From: Providencia manganoxydans
GTDB lineage: Bacteria; Pseudomonadota; Gammaproteobacteria; Enterobacterales; Enterobacteriaceae
Assembly: GCF_016618195.1 (NCBI RefSeq)
Contig: NZ_CP067099.1
Span: 1,860,001 to 1,924,000, forward strand
DNA length: 64,000 bases
Direction of reading: 5' to 3'
In this document: one piece after another, positions 27,714 to 36,692 of the stretch
How the letters are laid out: each line of letters starts with the position of its first letter
How positions within the stretch are numbered: the stretch's first letter is position 1
The notes under the pieces: generated by a model
Told to the model about the DNA's origin: nothing
Database searches by the model: none
Seen by the model: only the letters and a program-made list of their open reading frames with translations
Made by a program: the position numbers and the translations under genes

Positions 27714-29221
27714 GTTTATCAATTAAAGAGATCATTAATGCACAAATTCTGCCACAGGCAGCGGCAGCACAACGCCGTGATCTGAGTATGGTGGCTATTT
27801 TTACTTCTGAGGTCGGTAATGCATTTACGGATGCCACATCACGTTATCTATTTGTTTCTAATGAGCAAGACGTCGCTAATTTGTTTGGCTCTCATTCATC
27901 GACATATAAAGCTGCTCAAGCGCTGTTTTCTGCTCGCCCAAAATTAAAACGAGCGATGATTGCTCGTTTTGCAAAAGAAAAACAAGAAATTGCAGCTACA
28001 GCAAATGCGCTTAAAGGTTCTACATTGTCGATTGGTGTTAATACACTGAAGCAGATCACTGATGGAACCATGACATTAAATATTGCGGGTCAAGAAGCGG
28101 TGCTGGCAGATCTTGATTTTAGTAAAGCGATCGATTTTAGCGATATTGCGCAAGTGATTGATGCTCAATTGCCTGAAGGCAGCAATCTACAAACTAAGTG
28201 GGACGAAGTTGGTAATCGAATAATTATTGAAGCAAAAACTGCCGGTGCTGATGCAAAAACTCGGTTAGGTTATGTGACTCCAGCCGAAAACGGCAGTTAC
28301 ATTGGCCATTTGCTGAAATTAGAGGAAGGTCAAGCCACGTTGAGTATTGGTTCTGCCGCTCAGATCATTAATGCGGAGCAGCCTTCTGAGGCATTGCATC
28401 AGTTGCAAAATAGCTATCAAAACTGGTACGGCGTCTATTTTGCGGATCAACTCACTGATGAGCAGCTTGAAGATGCTCATGCTTGGATTAGTGCTGCTGA
28501 CTTAAAAGTCATGGCTTATACCGCAACTCGTGATGAACAAATTGAGTGGCAAAACAGCAATATACTCAAAAAATTGTATGACAAAAACAGTGGTCGCTTA
28601 ATGGTGCAATTCAATAAGACCGGTGACGACCATGCGGCAGCTGAGTTACTGGCTATTGCGGTGTCAACCACTTGGCAGGGGCAAAATACCGCGAAAACGG
28701 TCAAATTTAAGCAGCAAACTTCCGTGCGTTCCGACGACCGCGTCACACAGGATGAGGCACAAAAATGTCGTCGCTTAGGGATAAATTTCTACACAGATTA
28801 TGACGGTATCAATATGTTAGCCGAAGGGACTATGCTTGGCGGTACGTTTATTGATGAAGTGATGGGGCTAGATGCTTTCATTGATGCATGCCAAAAACAA
28901 GCTTTTACTACTTTACAGGCAAGTCCAACTAAAATTGCGCAAACCGATAAAGGGCAAGCAATGTTAATTGGTTCTTTGACCGTTATAGGCAATGAATTCA
29001 ATCGTAATGGTTTCTTAGCCGGTGGAATTTGGCGAGGCAATGACATTGGTGAAATCACCTTTGGCGATCGTCTAGATGAAGGTTTTTATTTTTATTCGGA
29101 CAGTTTTGATGTTCAGTCACAAGCTGATCGTGAAGCACGCAAAATGATGCCAATTATGTGCGCTATCAAGCTAGCAGGTGCGGGGCATTCTGCGGATTTA
29201 CTTATTCAATTCAATCGTTAA
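27710..29221 (+). CDS. Contractile tail sheath protein (DUF3383 family)
   Basis: 503-residue sheath protein that forms the contractile sleeve. It shows the DUF3383 pattern: N-terminal IKEIINAQILPQAAAAQRRDLS, a variable middle, then ADLKVMAYTATRDE, and the C-terminal KCRRLGINFYTDYDG and EGFYFYSDSFDVQSQADR stretches typical of the domain that packs on the tube. It overlaps the preceding gene by four bases and is followed 9 bases later by the tube gene. Presence of a sheath makes this an R-type (contractile) particle, not F-type. Confidence 0.85.
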   Translation: MSLSIKEIINAQILPQAAAAQRRDLSMVAIFTSEVGNAFTDATSRYLFVSNEQDVANLFGSHSSTYKAAQALFSARPKLKRAMIARFAKEKQEIAATANALKGSTLSIGVNTLKQITDGTMTLNIAGQEAVLADLDFSKAIDFSDIAQVIDAQLPEGSNLQTKWDEVGNRIIIEAKTAGADAKTRLGYVTPAENGSYIGHLLKLEEGQATLSIGSAAQIINAEQPSEALHQLQNSYQNWYGVYFADQLTDEQLEDAHAWISAADLKVMAYTATRDEQIEWQNSNILKKLYDKNSGRLMVQFNKTGDDHAAAELLAIAVSTTWQGQNTAKTVKFKQQTSVRSDDRVTQDEAQKCRRLGINFYTDYDGINMLAEGTMLGGTFIDEVMGLDAFIDACQKQAFTTLQASPTKIAQTDKGQAMLIGSLTVIGNEFNRNGFLAGGIWRGNDIGEITFGDRLDEGFYFYSDSFDVQSQADREARKMMPIMCAIKLAGAGHSADLLIQFNR

Positions 29222-29230
29222 GAGGTCACT

Positions 29231-29665
29231 ATGTCTGTATATAATCATAAAAGTCTGATGGTTAGCATCAATGGTTACGAATTTACCGCGTTTGATGAAT
29301 CTGCTGATGCTTTATCTATTGTGCCTGTCGGTGATGATGGTGCATGGACCTTCGGTGCCAATGGGCGGGGTGTTTACGTATTTAGTGGCAACCAATCAGG
29401 TACATTGACAATGAAGCTATTGCAACATTCAGCGGACAACCATTTTTTATCTAACTTACGCAATCAAATGTTAAGCAGCCAGTCTGCGCCTGCACCGCTA
29501 GAACTGTATATTAAAGATACTTGGAATGGTGATGAAATTGTTGGTCATGTTGGCTTTTTCACAACACCGCCAACCCAATCTCGTGGCTCGACCCATAACG
29601 CGCAATCATGGGTGATCCAATTTGAACGCGTGATCACCAAACTAGGTAAAGGAGCGTTTAACTGA
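29231..29665 (+). CDS. Tail tube protein (DUF3277 family)
   Basis: 144 residues with the DUF3277 features: start YNHKSLMVSINGYEFTAF, GDDGAWTFGANGRGVYVFSGNQ, and VIQFERVITKLGKGAFN at the C-terminus. It forms the rigid inner tube through which the tip is driven. It sits between sheath and chaperone, the normal order. Its stop overlaps the next start by one base. Confidence 0.82.
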   Translation: MSVYNHKSLMVSINGYEFTAFDESADALSIVPVGDDGAWTFGANGRGVYVFSGNQSGTLTMKLLQHSADNHFLSNLRNQMLSSQSAPAPLELYIKDTWNGDEIVGHVGFFTTPPTQSRGSTHNAQSWVIQFERVITKLGKGAFN

Positions 29666-30057
29666 TGGAAAAAGATAACATTACTTATGAGCATCGCCAT
29701 AGCAATTTTGTCGAAGCCAAAAGTCACGCAATGAAATTATTGGGTATGTTAAAAGGCTGCATTGCGATGAATGGCGAGCACGTTGATATTGATGTGGGCG
29801 GTGTTTTAGCCAATATTGGCTCTCCAGATATGCAGGGAGTGGAAAAATTTATTTTAAAGTGGGTGACGGCGAAAGATGTCGATAATAATCTGATTCAATT
29901 AGATAAAGTAGATGTGTTTAATACGCATTTTAATACTTACCGTTCACATTATTATCCATTAATTGTGAATGGTTTGATATTTCACTTTTCTGATTTTTTG
30001 CCCGATGGAGTCGCATCCAAAGTAAATATGCCCAGCTTGGTCAGTCTGACGGCATAA
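29665..30057 (+). CDS. Tail assembly chaperone, zero-frame product (G-like)
   Basis: 130 residues, the short product of a two-product chaperone locus that precedes the tape measure gene. Such proteins coat the tape measure during tail assembly and are not in the final particle. Near its 3' end the codons GAT TTT TTG contain a slippery heptamer T-TTT-TTG (29994-30000); a -1 shift there opens a second frame that continues to 30239. Lambda G/GT is the model. Confidence 0.8.
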   Translation: MEKDNITYEHRHSNFVEAKSHAMKLLGMLKGCIAMNGEHVDIDVGGVLANIGSPDMQGVEKFILKWVTAKDVDNNLIQLDKVDVFNTHFNTYRSHYYPLIVNGLIFHFSDFLPDGVASKVNMPSLVSLTA

Positions 30058-30239
30058 CGGACGTTGACTGGTTGAAAATGCTACCCATTATGGAAGGCAT
30101 CTATACCGGTCACGATCTTCGAACGACAGCAACGCTCGGCGATGTGCTTGATTTTCATGAAGCTTATGCCGAGCGTTTGTTGTCACAGCAGAGGGCAGAG
30201 AATGGAAATAGAAAAGCTTCTCACCACACTCGGCTTTGA
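29994..30239 (+). CDS. Tail assembly chaperone, -1 frameshift extension (GT-like)
   Basis: After a -1 slip at 29994-30000 the reading continues GCC CGA TGG AGT and gives 79 residues (ARWSRIQSKYAQLGQSDGIT, then VDWLKMLPIMEGIYTGHDL...) to a TGA at 30237-30239; the full fusion would be 191 residues. The frame closes upstream with a TGA just before the slippery site, so it cannot be entered independently without the shift. It overlaps the first codons of the tape measure gene. Confidence 0.8.
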   Translation, partial: FFARWSRIQSKYAQLGQSDGITDVDWLKMLPIMEGIYTGHDLRTTATLGDVLDFHEAYAERLLSQQRAENGNRKASHHTRL

Positions 30240-31986
30240 GGTCGAGCAAGTGGCGCAATTAAAAGGTGTCGTCACTGCCCTCGGCACGGCGGCGGCTTCA
30301 ATTGCAGAGACAATTAGCAAGGTAAAAAGAAACCTTAAAGGTTTTGGACTGACAATTGATAATTTTAAAGCGGTACTATCCACGCTCGCTATGGCGGTCG
30401 ATTTTGTGGCTAACCGTTTTATGGGGTTTATTGATAGCACGGTAAAGGGGGTAAAAAATCTCGCTCAACAAAAAGATCTGTTATTTGACATTTCAGAAAA
30501 AGAGCTACAGCAAGCCGATGAATATCAAGTCGCAACACAGAAAACAGCATTATCCATAGACGCGATAAAAGCCAAAATAGCGTTGGGATTATTGCCAAAT
30601 TTAACCGCGGTCATTGACGATTTTAACGCTTGGTTGAGTGTAAATAAGGAATTAATCGCTGAAGGGTTAACCCAAGTTGTGAAATGGGGCTCAAAAGCGA
30701 TATTGATGATCCGCAATACCGTTAGCGCAATTAGCCAATTAATTGAAAATACAATTGGTTGGAAGGCAGCCATTTTAGGTATCGTGGCTGTTTTGGCCAT
30801 ATTTAAAAAGTCCATGTTGATGGCTTTTGTCGCCAATCCTGTAATGTGGGTTGTCGCGGCGATTGCCGGTTTAATGGTACTGATTGGCGATTTTATGGCT
30901 TACCTAAATGGCGGTGAATCACTATTTGCCCGCTTTTGGGCACCTGCTGTTGAGTGGATAAAGTCGCTATTAGCTTGGTGGAATACATTTTATACAGAAA
31001 ATAAAGCATTATTAGATGCTATGGCTGCTGCGTGGTCACACATGTTTGATGGTGTGCTCATGATTTTTGGTGGTTTTTTTAAATATATCAGTAATGCTTT
31101 TAAATTACTTGTAGGTTTATTTAGCGGTAATACCACCATGATGTCTGAAGCATGGAAAGGCATGACTGACGGTTTAATACAAATATGGGAGGGATTAAAA
31201 CAATACTTTATTGGATTTGTCGCATCTTTTGGTGTGATGTGGAATATGATGGTTCAAGTGATCACCAATGTTTGGAACATCATTAAAACATCTGCATTAG
31301 CGCTGTTTGATTGGTTAGTTGATGCTGTTAAATCTGTTGTTGATAATGTATCGAAAATTTTCCTAGCGATCACTCACTATATACTCGCACCTTTTGAAAA
31401 TGCGTTTGCATTAATTAATGCATTGTTTGCCATTTTTACAGATGACTCAACTTCATGGACTGAGAAGTTAGGCTTAATATTTTATGCCATTGCCAGTTAT
31501 CTGATCAAACCATTTGAGGCTGGCTGGCAATATATTAAAGAGATATTCAATATTAGTAATACCGATATTGATAAGTTTATTGATGATATTGCGAATACGT
31601 TTAACAGTGTTACCGAGTTAATTAAAAAACCGTTTGATATCGCGTTTAAATGGGTAAATGAAAAGTTTGGCTGGGTTATTTCAGGGATTACGTCAGGGCT
31701 ACAAAAGCTTGGAGTACTCAGTGAAGACAAACAAGGCGAAAATAGTTTACTGAACATTTCAAATGCAACAGGGGAATTAATTGCTCAAAACTTGGCAAAT
31801 CCTAATTTATCTAATGTTACTACAAGCAACAATAAAAATATTATTGTTAATCAAGGCAGTGTGAATGTTGAACAAAATGTAATGAGCTCAGATCCTTATC
31901 AGGCTGCATCATTAGCCATTAATGGGATCAATGATAATCTGACTCAGGTTTTATATCGTTCACTGCAAAGTGCTCATAGCAATTAA
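30202..31986 (+). CDS. Tail tape measure protein
   Basis: I start it at ATG 30202 (MEIEKLLTTLGFEVE), preceded by GAGGG at 7-11 bases; the frame is open 20 codons more inside the chaperone extension. The 594 residues show the long helical, alanine/tryptophan-rich character of tape measures, with strong hydrophobic segments near 190-235 and a repeated aromatic pattern further on. Length of this protein sets tail length; at about 0.15 nm per residue (general rule) the tail would be near 90 nm. A terminator-like hairpin directly follows. Confidence 0.85.
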   Translation: MEIEKLLTTLGFEVEQVAQLKGVVTALGTAAASIAETISKVKRNLKGFGLTIDNFKAVLSTLAMAVDFVANRFMGFIDSTVKGVKNLAQQKDLLFDISEKELQQADEYQVATQKTALSIDAIKAKIALGLLPNLTAVIDDFNAWLSVNKELIAEGLTQVVKWGSKAILMIRNTVSAISQLIENTIGWKAAILGIVAVLAIFKKSMLMAFVANPVMWVVAAIAGLMVLIGDFMAYLNGGESLFARFWAPAVEWIKSLLAWWNTFYTENKALLDAMAAAWSHMFDGVLMIFGGFFKYISNAFKLLVGLFSGNTTMMSEAWKGMTDGLIQIWEGLKQYFIGFVASFGVMWNMMVQVITNVWNIIKTSALALFDWLVDAVKSVVDNVSKIFLAITHYILAPFENAFALINALFAIFTDDSTSWTEKLGLIFYAIASYLIKPFEAGWQYIKEIFNISNTDIDKFIDDIANTFNSVTELIKKPFDIAFKWVNEKFGWVISGITSGLQKLGVLSEDKQGENSLLNISNATGELIAQNLANPNLSNVTTSNNKNIIVNQGSVNVEQNVMSSDPYQAASLAINGINDNLTQVLYRSLQSAHSN

Positions 31987-32008
31987 TTAGATATTTAAAT
32001 AATACAAT

Positions 32009-32031
32009 AGCCACATCATTGTGGCTTTTTT
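32009..32031 (+). terminator. Intrinsic terminator inside the tail operon (after tape measure)
   Basis: AGCCACA (32009-32015) pairs with TGTGGCT (32020-32026), 4-nt loop, T-run to 32031. The tail genes continue downstream, so it must be read through, which fits Q-type antitermination. Confidence 0.8.
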
Positions 32032-32045
32032 ATTGGATACAGATT

Positions 32046-32786
32046 ATGGATATCACAAGTGGAATATTTACGGGGCGCGCCTCCGTGATCACCCGAACTA
32101 TTGGCCAATTTGAGTTTGATTGTACCATTCGGGAATCTCATACTTCTTCGCTGCGAGTGACAAAAAATCCTGTCGAATCAGGAGCTGATATTGCTGATCA
32201 TGCGGTACTTGAACCCAAATCGCTGACTATCACGGGGAAAGTCGTGGGTTATGAACCCGCTAACTATTTTAATCAGCTGTTGGGGTTGGATACAGATGCC
32301 ATGGATGACTATCCTTTGCCATTAGAAATATCCTCATCGATACGGCAGGCAGAAGCAATGTTGGCTCAATATATGACCGTTGGTCGTGTGTTGGCAAATA
32401 AAACTCAAAAGGTGATCGCACCTTGGTACCCCGATGCATTGAAACCGTTTGCCGACAGTTCACAAACGTTAGATCGCGCAGGGCGTGCTTATGAGTCTTT
32501 GTTAGCGATCCAACGAATGGGGCAACCCATTGATGTACAAACGGGGATCAGGCTGTATAAAAATATGGTGCTAACCAGTATTAGCACGACACAAGATACC
32601 CCCGCAGCGGCTGATTTTGTTTTAAATCTGGAAGAAATATTTATTGTTGAAAGTCAAGTTGTGACTGGGCTACATCCTGATTTAAAGCAGCAACCACAGA
32701 AAAGTAATATGGGTAGAACACAACCTGAACTTCAGGCGATTAATTCCTCTCACGACACATCTATAATGCTAGGAATAACGTCATGA
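32046..32786 (+). CDS. Dit-like phage tail/baseplate protein
   Basis: I start at ATG 32046 (MDITSGIFTGRAS); an upstream ATG at 32019 lies within the terminator hairpin. The 246 residues begin with a beta-rich domain (FDCTIRESHTSSLRVTKNPVESGADIADHAVLEPK broken into short strands), which is the pattern of Dit-like N-terminal domains in contractile tails. It would sit around the tube end at the baseplate. Family named from pattern and position; medium certainty. Confidence 0.6.
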   Translation: MDITSGIFTGRASVITRTIGQFEFDCTIRESHTSSLRVTKNPVESGADIADHAVLEPKSLTITGKVVGYEPANYFNQLLGLDTDAMDDYPLPLEISSSIRQAEAMLAQYMTVGRVLANKTQKVIAPWYPDALKPFADSSQTLDRAGRAYESLLAIQRMGQPIDVQTGIRLYKNMVLTSISTTQDTPAAADFVLNLEEIFIVESQVVTGLHPDLKQQPQKSNMGRTQPELQAINSSHDTSIMLGITS

Positions 32787-33121
32787 TATATAAAATACCA
32801 GTATCAAATGAGCCAATCCAAGAGCAATTATTTACTGTATTTGGCATGAATCTACGATTAACACTGTATTACAACCAACTTTCAAAAGGGTGGCAATTTG
32901 ATTTGTTTGATGCAAATAACAATCGAATGATCACACAGATGCAAGGATTAGCAGTCAATGCCCCGTCTTTAATTGAAAAAAATTTACCTTTTATTTTTCT
33001 ACTCAGTGATAAATCACGTTTTGGTATTAATGCAATCGCTCAGAATGAATTAGGTGAACGGTTATTACTCTATATCGTTGATAAAGGAGTCTGGCATGAA
33101 ACAATTTGGCAGACAGCTTAA
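32783..33121 (+). CDS. Baseplate plug-like phage protein
   Basis: 112 residues, overlapping the preceding gene by four bases (ATGA). Pattern IPVSNEPIQEQLFTVFGMNLRLTLYYNQLSKGW with FDLFD and a hydrophobic strand near FIFLLSDKSRFG resembles the small phage baseplate plug family that lies between Dit-like and hub genes. The call depends mainly on gene order. Confidence 0.55.
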   Translation: MIYKIPVSNEPIQEQLFTVFGMNLRLTLYYNQLSKGWQFDLFDANNNRMITQMQGLAVNAPSLIEKNLPFIFLLSDKSRFGINAIAQNELGERLLLYIVDKGVWHETIWQTA

Positions 33122-33920
33122 ATTAGTTATTGGTAATCAAGATGAGGCATTTGAAGTCACTAATTTAAGAGTAACTTTTGATGTTAAAAAAACATTATCT
33201 TCAGAGCCTAATCCAGCAATTATTCGTATTTATAATCTCAATACATCACACCGTAATTTACTCACTAGCAAAGTGTTTAACCGAGTGGCGCTTTCTGTTG
33301 GTTATGATGAACTGCGTTTAATTTATTCAGGCGATATTATTGATGCAAAAATTACGGAGAGTGCAGAAGATTTAATCTGTGAATTGGCTTGTGGTGATGG
33401 TTTTAGCGCTTATACCTCGTCGCTAATTAATAAAACACTCGCCGCAGGCAATAGTGATGCCGATATTTTAAAAGAAAATGCCCAAGCAATGGGGATTGAG
33501 ATTGGGATTACGGAGTTACCTAATGATAGGCAACTGCCTCGTGGTAAGGTGATGTTTACGGACGCAAGGGAAATACTGCATAAAATAGCCAAAAACAATC
33601 AAGCCGATTGGTCTGTGCAAGATGGTCAATTAACATTATTACCTAAAAATAAAGTGGTTACTGATAACGAAGGTTTTATTTTATCTCAGGAAACAGGATT
33701 AATTGGTAAGCCCGAAAAAAATGAAACGGGTTTAGTTATCACTTGTTTGTGTAATCCTGCGTTGAAAATAGGTGCATTGGTACGCATTAATTCGATGACT
33801 ACTGAACTGAATGGCGATTATAAGATTATTGAACTTAGCCATATGGGTGATTTTATGGAAAAGGATTGGTATAGCAAATTAGTTTGTATTGGTGGTGAAT
33901 TTAATAAGGTTAAATTATGA
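33096..33920 (+). CDS. Baseplate hub protein (gp27/gp44-like)
   Basis: I choose ATG 33096 (MKQFGRQLKLVIGN) with AAAGGAG 7 bases upstream, so the gene overlaps its predecessor by 26 bases. The 274 residues contain the conserved hub pattern (IIRIYNLNTSHRNLL, VALSVGYD..LIYSGDI, KLVCIGGEFN). The hub trimer connects tube and spike. The next start overlaps its stop by four bases. Confidence 0.7.
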   Translation: MKQFGRQLKLVIGNQDEAFEVTNLRVTFDVKKTLSSEPNPAIIRIYNLNTSHRNLLTSKVFNRVALSVGYDELRLIYSGDIIDAKITESAEDLICELACGDGFSAYTSSLINKTLAAGNSDADILKENAQAMGIEIGITELPNDRQLPRGKVMFTDAREILHKIAKNNQADWSVQDGQLTLLPKNKVVTDNEGFILSQETGLIGKPEKNETGLVITCLCNPALKIGALVRINSMTTELNGDYKIIELSHMGDFMEKDWYSKLVCIGGEFNKVKL

Positions 33921-34573
33921 AACAACCTACTTTTCTTGATGTTATCAATCAATATGCACAGAACCAACGCTATGAAATTCACACTGCGCTACCAGCTAAA
34001 ATTATTTCATCCAATGGGCATAGTGCGACCGTCGAATTAATGATCAGCCATATAAATAAAGAAGGGCAGGTAATAGCACTCCCTCCGCTGGTGGATGTCC
34101 CTATTGGTTTTTATCGTGGCGGTGGGTTTTGTGTGACTGTGCCTTTAGCTGCTGGCGATGAAGGGCTAGTTATTTTTGCGGAACGATGTATTGATGGATG
34201 GTATGTGTCTGGGCAGCAATCACAGCCGCTTGATCAACGCTTTCATGATTTGTCAGATGCTTTTTTTTTACCTCAAGCGAGCAGTTTACCCAATAAGATC
34301 CCTGATTATTCACATGATGCGCTGTCATTACAAACCGATGATGGCTCAACATTTATTCGTATACAAGCAGGAAAAATAATCATTAAAGGTGATATCCAGC
34401 ATCAAGGTAATTATCAATTGGAAGGTAATGCTTTGATTAAAGGCGATCATTCAGTAGAGGGTAATAGTGAGTCATCAGGTGGCACACTGAAACATAATGG
34501 TAAAAACATTGGCGATACGCATACGCATGGTGGTGTGCAGACCGGCGGAGGAAATACCGGAGGACCTAATTAA
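33917..34573 (+). CDS. Membrane-puncturing spike protein (Gp138/gpV-like)
   Basis: 218 residues. N-terminal OB-like domain (about 15-110) with the LPPLVDVPIGFYRGGGF stretch of the Gp138 family, then a beta-helical stalk (KIIIKGDIQHQGNYQLEGN) and a tip GDTHTHGGVQTGG whose HTH histidines match the iron-binding apex of P2 gpV-type spikes (family knowledge). This is the needle that pierces the target outer membrane. Confidence 0.85.
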   Translation: MKQPTFLDVINQYAQNQRYEIHTALPAKIISSNGHSATVELMISHINKEGQVIALPPLVDVPIGFYRGGGFCVTVPLAAGDEGLVIFAERCIDGWYVSGQQSQPLDQRFHDLSDAFFLPQASSLPNKIPDYSHDALSLQTDDGSTFIRIQAGKIIIKGDIQHQGNYQLEGNALIKGDHSVEGNSESSGGTLKHNGKNIGDTHTHGGVQTGGGNTGGPN

Positions 34574-34935
34574 TGAAAGTACGAAGGCTTGATGACAATC
34601 ATGATTGGTGTTTTGGTCGAGGGCGCACAGATTATTGCGGACAATCGAGCGCTATTTCGCAATCAGTACTGACACGCTTGCTGTCATTAAATAAAGATTG
34701 GTTTCTTAATCGAGACCATGGCATCAAATGGTTTGATTATTTACGTAAAAATCCGAACTTAGCGGTGATGGAATCAGAAATCAAAAACAGTGTGTTAAAT
34801 ACCCAAGGCGTGGAGCAGATCACTGCATTTGATATTCAACTCAATCCAGATACACGGTTAATTACGATCTCTGTCTCATATATCGATATTTATGGTCACA
34901 AAACGGAGGTAACGACAGATGCTCCAAATAACTGA
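34573..34935 (+). CDS. Baseplate wedge protein (gp25/gpW-like)
   Basis: 120 residues. The pattern WFLNRDHGIKWFDYLRKN...ESEIKNSVLNTQGVEQITAFDIQL corresponds to small wedge proteins of the gp25/DUF2634/phage gp46 type, which trigger sheath attachment to the baseplate. Starts with the last base of the spike stop and overlaps the baseplate J gene by 17 bases. Confidence 0.7.
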   Translation: MKVRRLDDNHDWCFGRGRTDYCGQSSAISQSVLTRLLSLNKDWFLNRDHGIKWFDYLRKNPNLAVMESEIKNSVLNTQGVEQITAFDIQLNPDTRLITISVSYIDIYGHKTEVTTDAPNN

Positions 34936-36043
34936 AACAGGCATAGTGATTGATCGACTAACCCATGTCCATCAACGGCTAACCGCAGGGTTTAAACAAA
35001 TCTATGGCGATGATATCAACCTTGATGCCGACACCCCTGATGGGCAGATGATAGGTTTATTCTCTAAGGAAATAGATAACATCAATCAAGCTATTGCAAT
35101 GATAGTACAGATGTTAGATCCCTATAAAGCGATGGGCTCATGGCTGGAACAGCGGGCGATGTATGCAGGGATTGTGCGTCGTGGCGCGGAATATAGCTAT
35201 CTTGATGATGTGGTGATTACAGGTAAGCAGGGCACGGTTGTTGCAAAAGGCAGTCGTTTTACTGATGACAACCGTGCTCGGTGGGTAACGACCAGTGAAG
35301 TGACATTAGGCTCAACGGGATCGGCTAGGGTGAATATGCGTAGCAGCGAATTGGGCGCTTTTTCGCTTGCGGCAGAGAAAATGTTAACGATGGATACGGT
35401 CACTGTCGGAATTGACAAAGTGATGACCACTAAAGCGGCCAAAGAAGGTGCTTTCACAGAAACGGATGGCAACTTATTGTTGCGGTTTATGCGTTCACAC
35501 TCGATTAATAACCATGATGACTATAAAGGACTAGAAGGTGCGTTACTGGATTTACCCGATGTGAAACAAGCGCGTGTTTATGAAAACTTCACCCATCTTA
35601 CTGATGAGAAAGGTATTCCACCTCACTCATTAAATGCAGTCGTGATTGGAGGAAGTGATGATGCGATTGGTTTAACGATCTTGAAAAAGAAAATTGGCGG
35701 TTGTGGCGTATTCGGCAGCATTAGCAATACACAACACTATGCGGGGGGAATGCGCACAGTCAAATTTGATCGGGCACAGCCAGTGAATATTCAAGTGAAG
35801 TTGTTAATTGAACGCGTGGGCGGCTTCCATGATATTGATACTGATAGTATTAAGTCACTGTTAGCGGAGACAGAATTTGCTATCGGTGAAGCAGTATATG
35901 CGACACGTTTGATTTGTCAGGTCAATCAAGTACCCGGCTTTTATATCAAAAGTATTACGGTAAATGGCCAAGAGAGGGTGTCAGTAAACCTTCGCCAATG
36001 TGCCGTGATCCGCCCTGAAGATGTGGAGGTGCTGATTGAGTAA
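34919..36043 (+). CDS. Baseplate J-like protein
   Basis: 374 residues with the Baseplate_J pattern: N-terminal helical part (LTAGFKQIYGDDINLDADTPDGQMIGL), a central beta domain, and a C-terminal part with VNQVPGFYIKSITVN. It is the main wedge protein that opens the baseplate on contact. Overlaps both neighbours by short stretches, consistent with a tight late operon. Confidence 0.88.
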   Translation: MLQITETGIVIDRLTHVHQRLTAGFKQIYGDDINLDADTPDGQMIGLFSKEIDNINQAIAMIVQMLDPYKAMGSWLEQRAMYAGIVRRGAEYSYLDDVVITGKQGTVVAKGSRFTDDNRARWVTTSEVTLGSTGSARVNMRSSELGAFSLAAEKMLTMDTVTVGIDKVMTTKAAKEGAFTETDGNLLLRFMRSHSINNHDDYKGLEGALLDLPDVKQARVYENFTHLTDEKGIPPHSLNAVVIGGSDDAIGLTILKKKIGGCGVFGSISNTQHYAGGMRTVKFDRAQPVNIQVKLLIERVGGFHDIDTDSIKSLLAETEFAIGEAVYATRLICQVNQVPGFYIKSITVNGQERVSVNLRQCAVIRPEDVEVLIE

Positions 36044-36692
36044 ACAAGGTGAAGATTTCCTGATTTGGCAATATCGCCAGAAACCGAAAGCCCGACAAAC
36101 TGTCGGGCTTTTGCTTTCTGAAACACGAGCCGCATTCGAGTCGGTTATTCAATTAGCCGAGGTGCTCGATGTGAATAAGGCTTCAGGTTATGGGCTTGAT
36201 TTAATTGGCAAGCACGTTGGTATCAGCCGTGTCATGAAATCAGTCGTTCCAAAAGATTACTTTGGCTTTTTAGGCGTTGAGGGCGCCTTACCCTTTGATG
36301 TCGGCGTGCTATATCGCTACGGCGATTCATTAAATGGTTCATCAGTACTGGATGATGAAGACTATCGTTTTTTTATCAAAGCGAAAATTATTAAGAATTA
36401 CCAGCGGCCTGATATTGCCAACATTAGTTATTCCATTGCTCATTTATTCAGTGAGCAATCTTTTGTTATTGATAACGATGATATGACGATGAATGTGGTG
36501 ATTGCTGCCAATTATTTAACGCCATTTCGACTTTATGCAATTAAAAATCTCGACATCTTATCTAGACCGATAGGTGTTAGTTATAAATATCTCGTCATTA
36601 CCGATACGCATCCATTTGGTTGGTCAAATGATCTGCATGCCTTTGGTTTTAACGATGGAAAATTCACGAGGTTAATGAATGTCAGTCATTAA
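36036..36692 (+). CDS. Baseplate/tail protein, DUF2612 family (gpI-like position)
   Basis: 218 residues, in the position of P2 gpI between baseplate J and fibre. DUF2612-like features include LIGKHVGISR, a central DDEDYRFFIKAKIIKN and a C-terminal FGWSNDLHAFGFNDGKF. It probably links fibres to the baseplate. Notably, codons 18-25 encode a perfect hairpin followed by T-rich sequence that looks like an intrinsic terminator. The start overlaps baseplate J by 8 bases. Confidence 0.75.
   Translation: MSKQGEDFLIWQYRQKPKARQTVGLLLSETRAAFESVIQLAEVLDVNKASGYGLDLIGKHVGISRVMKSVVPKDYFGFLGVEGALPFDVGVLYRYGDSLNGSSVLDDEDYRFFIKAKIIKNYQRPDIANISYSIAHLFSEQSFVIDNDDMTMNVVIAANYLTPFRLYAIKNLDILSRPIGVSYKYLVITDTHPFGWSNDLHAFGFNDGKFTRLMNVSH
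36087..36116 (+). terminator. Terminator-like hairpin inside the DUF2612 gene
   Basis: AAAGCCCGACA (36087-36097) pairs perfectly with TGTCGGGCTTT (36101-36111), 3-nt loop, followed by TGCTTT. It lies inside coding sequence, so translation or antitermination must allow read-through. Confidence 0.7.
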
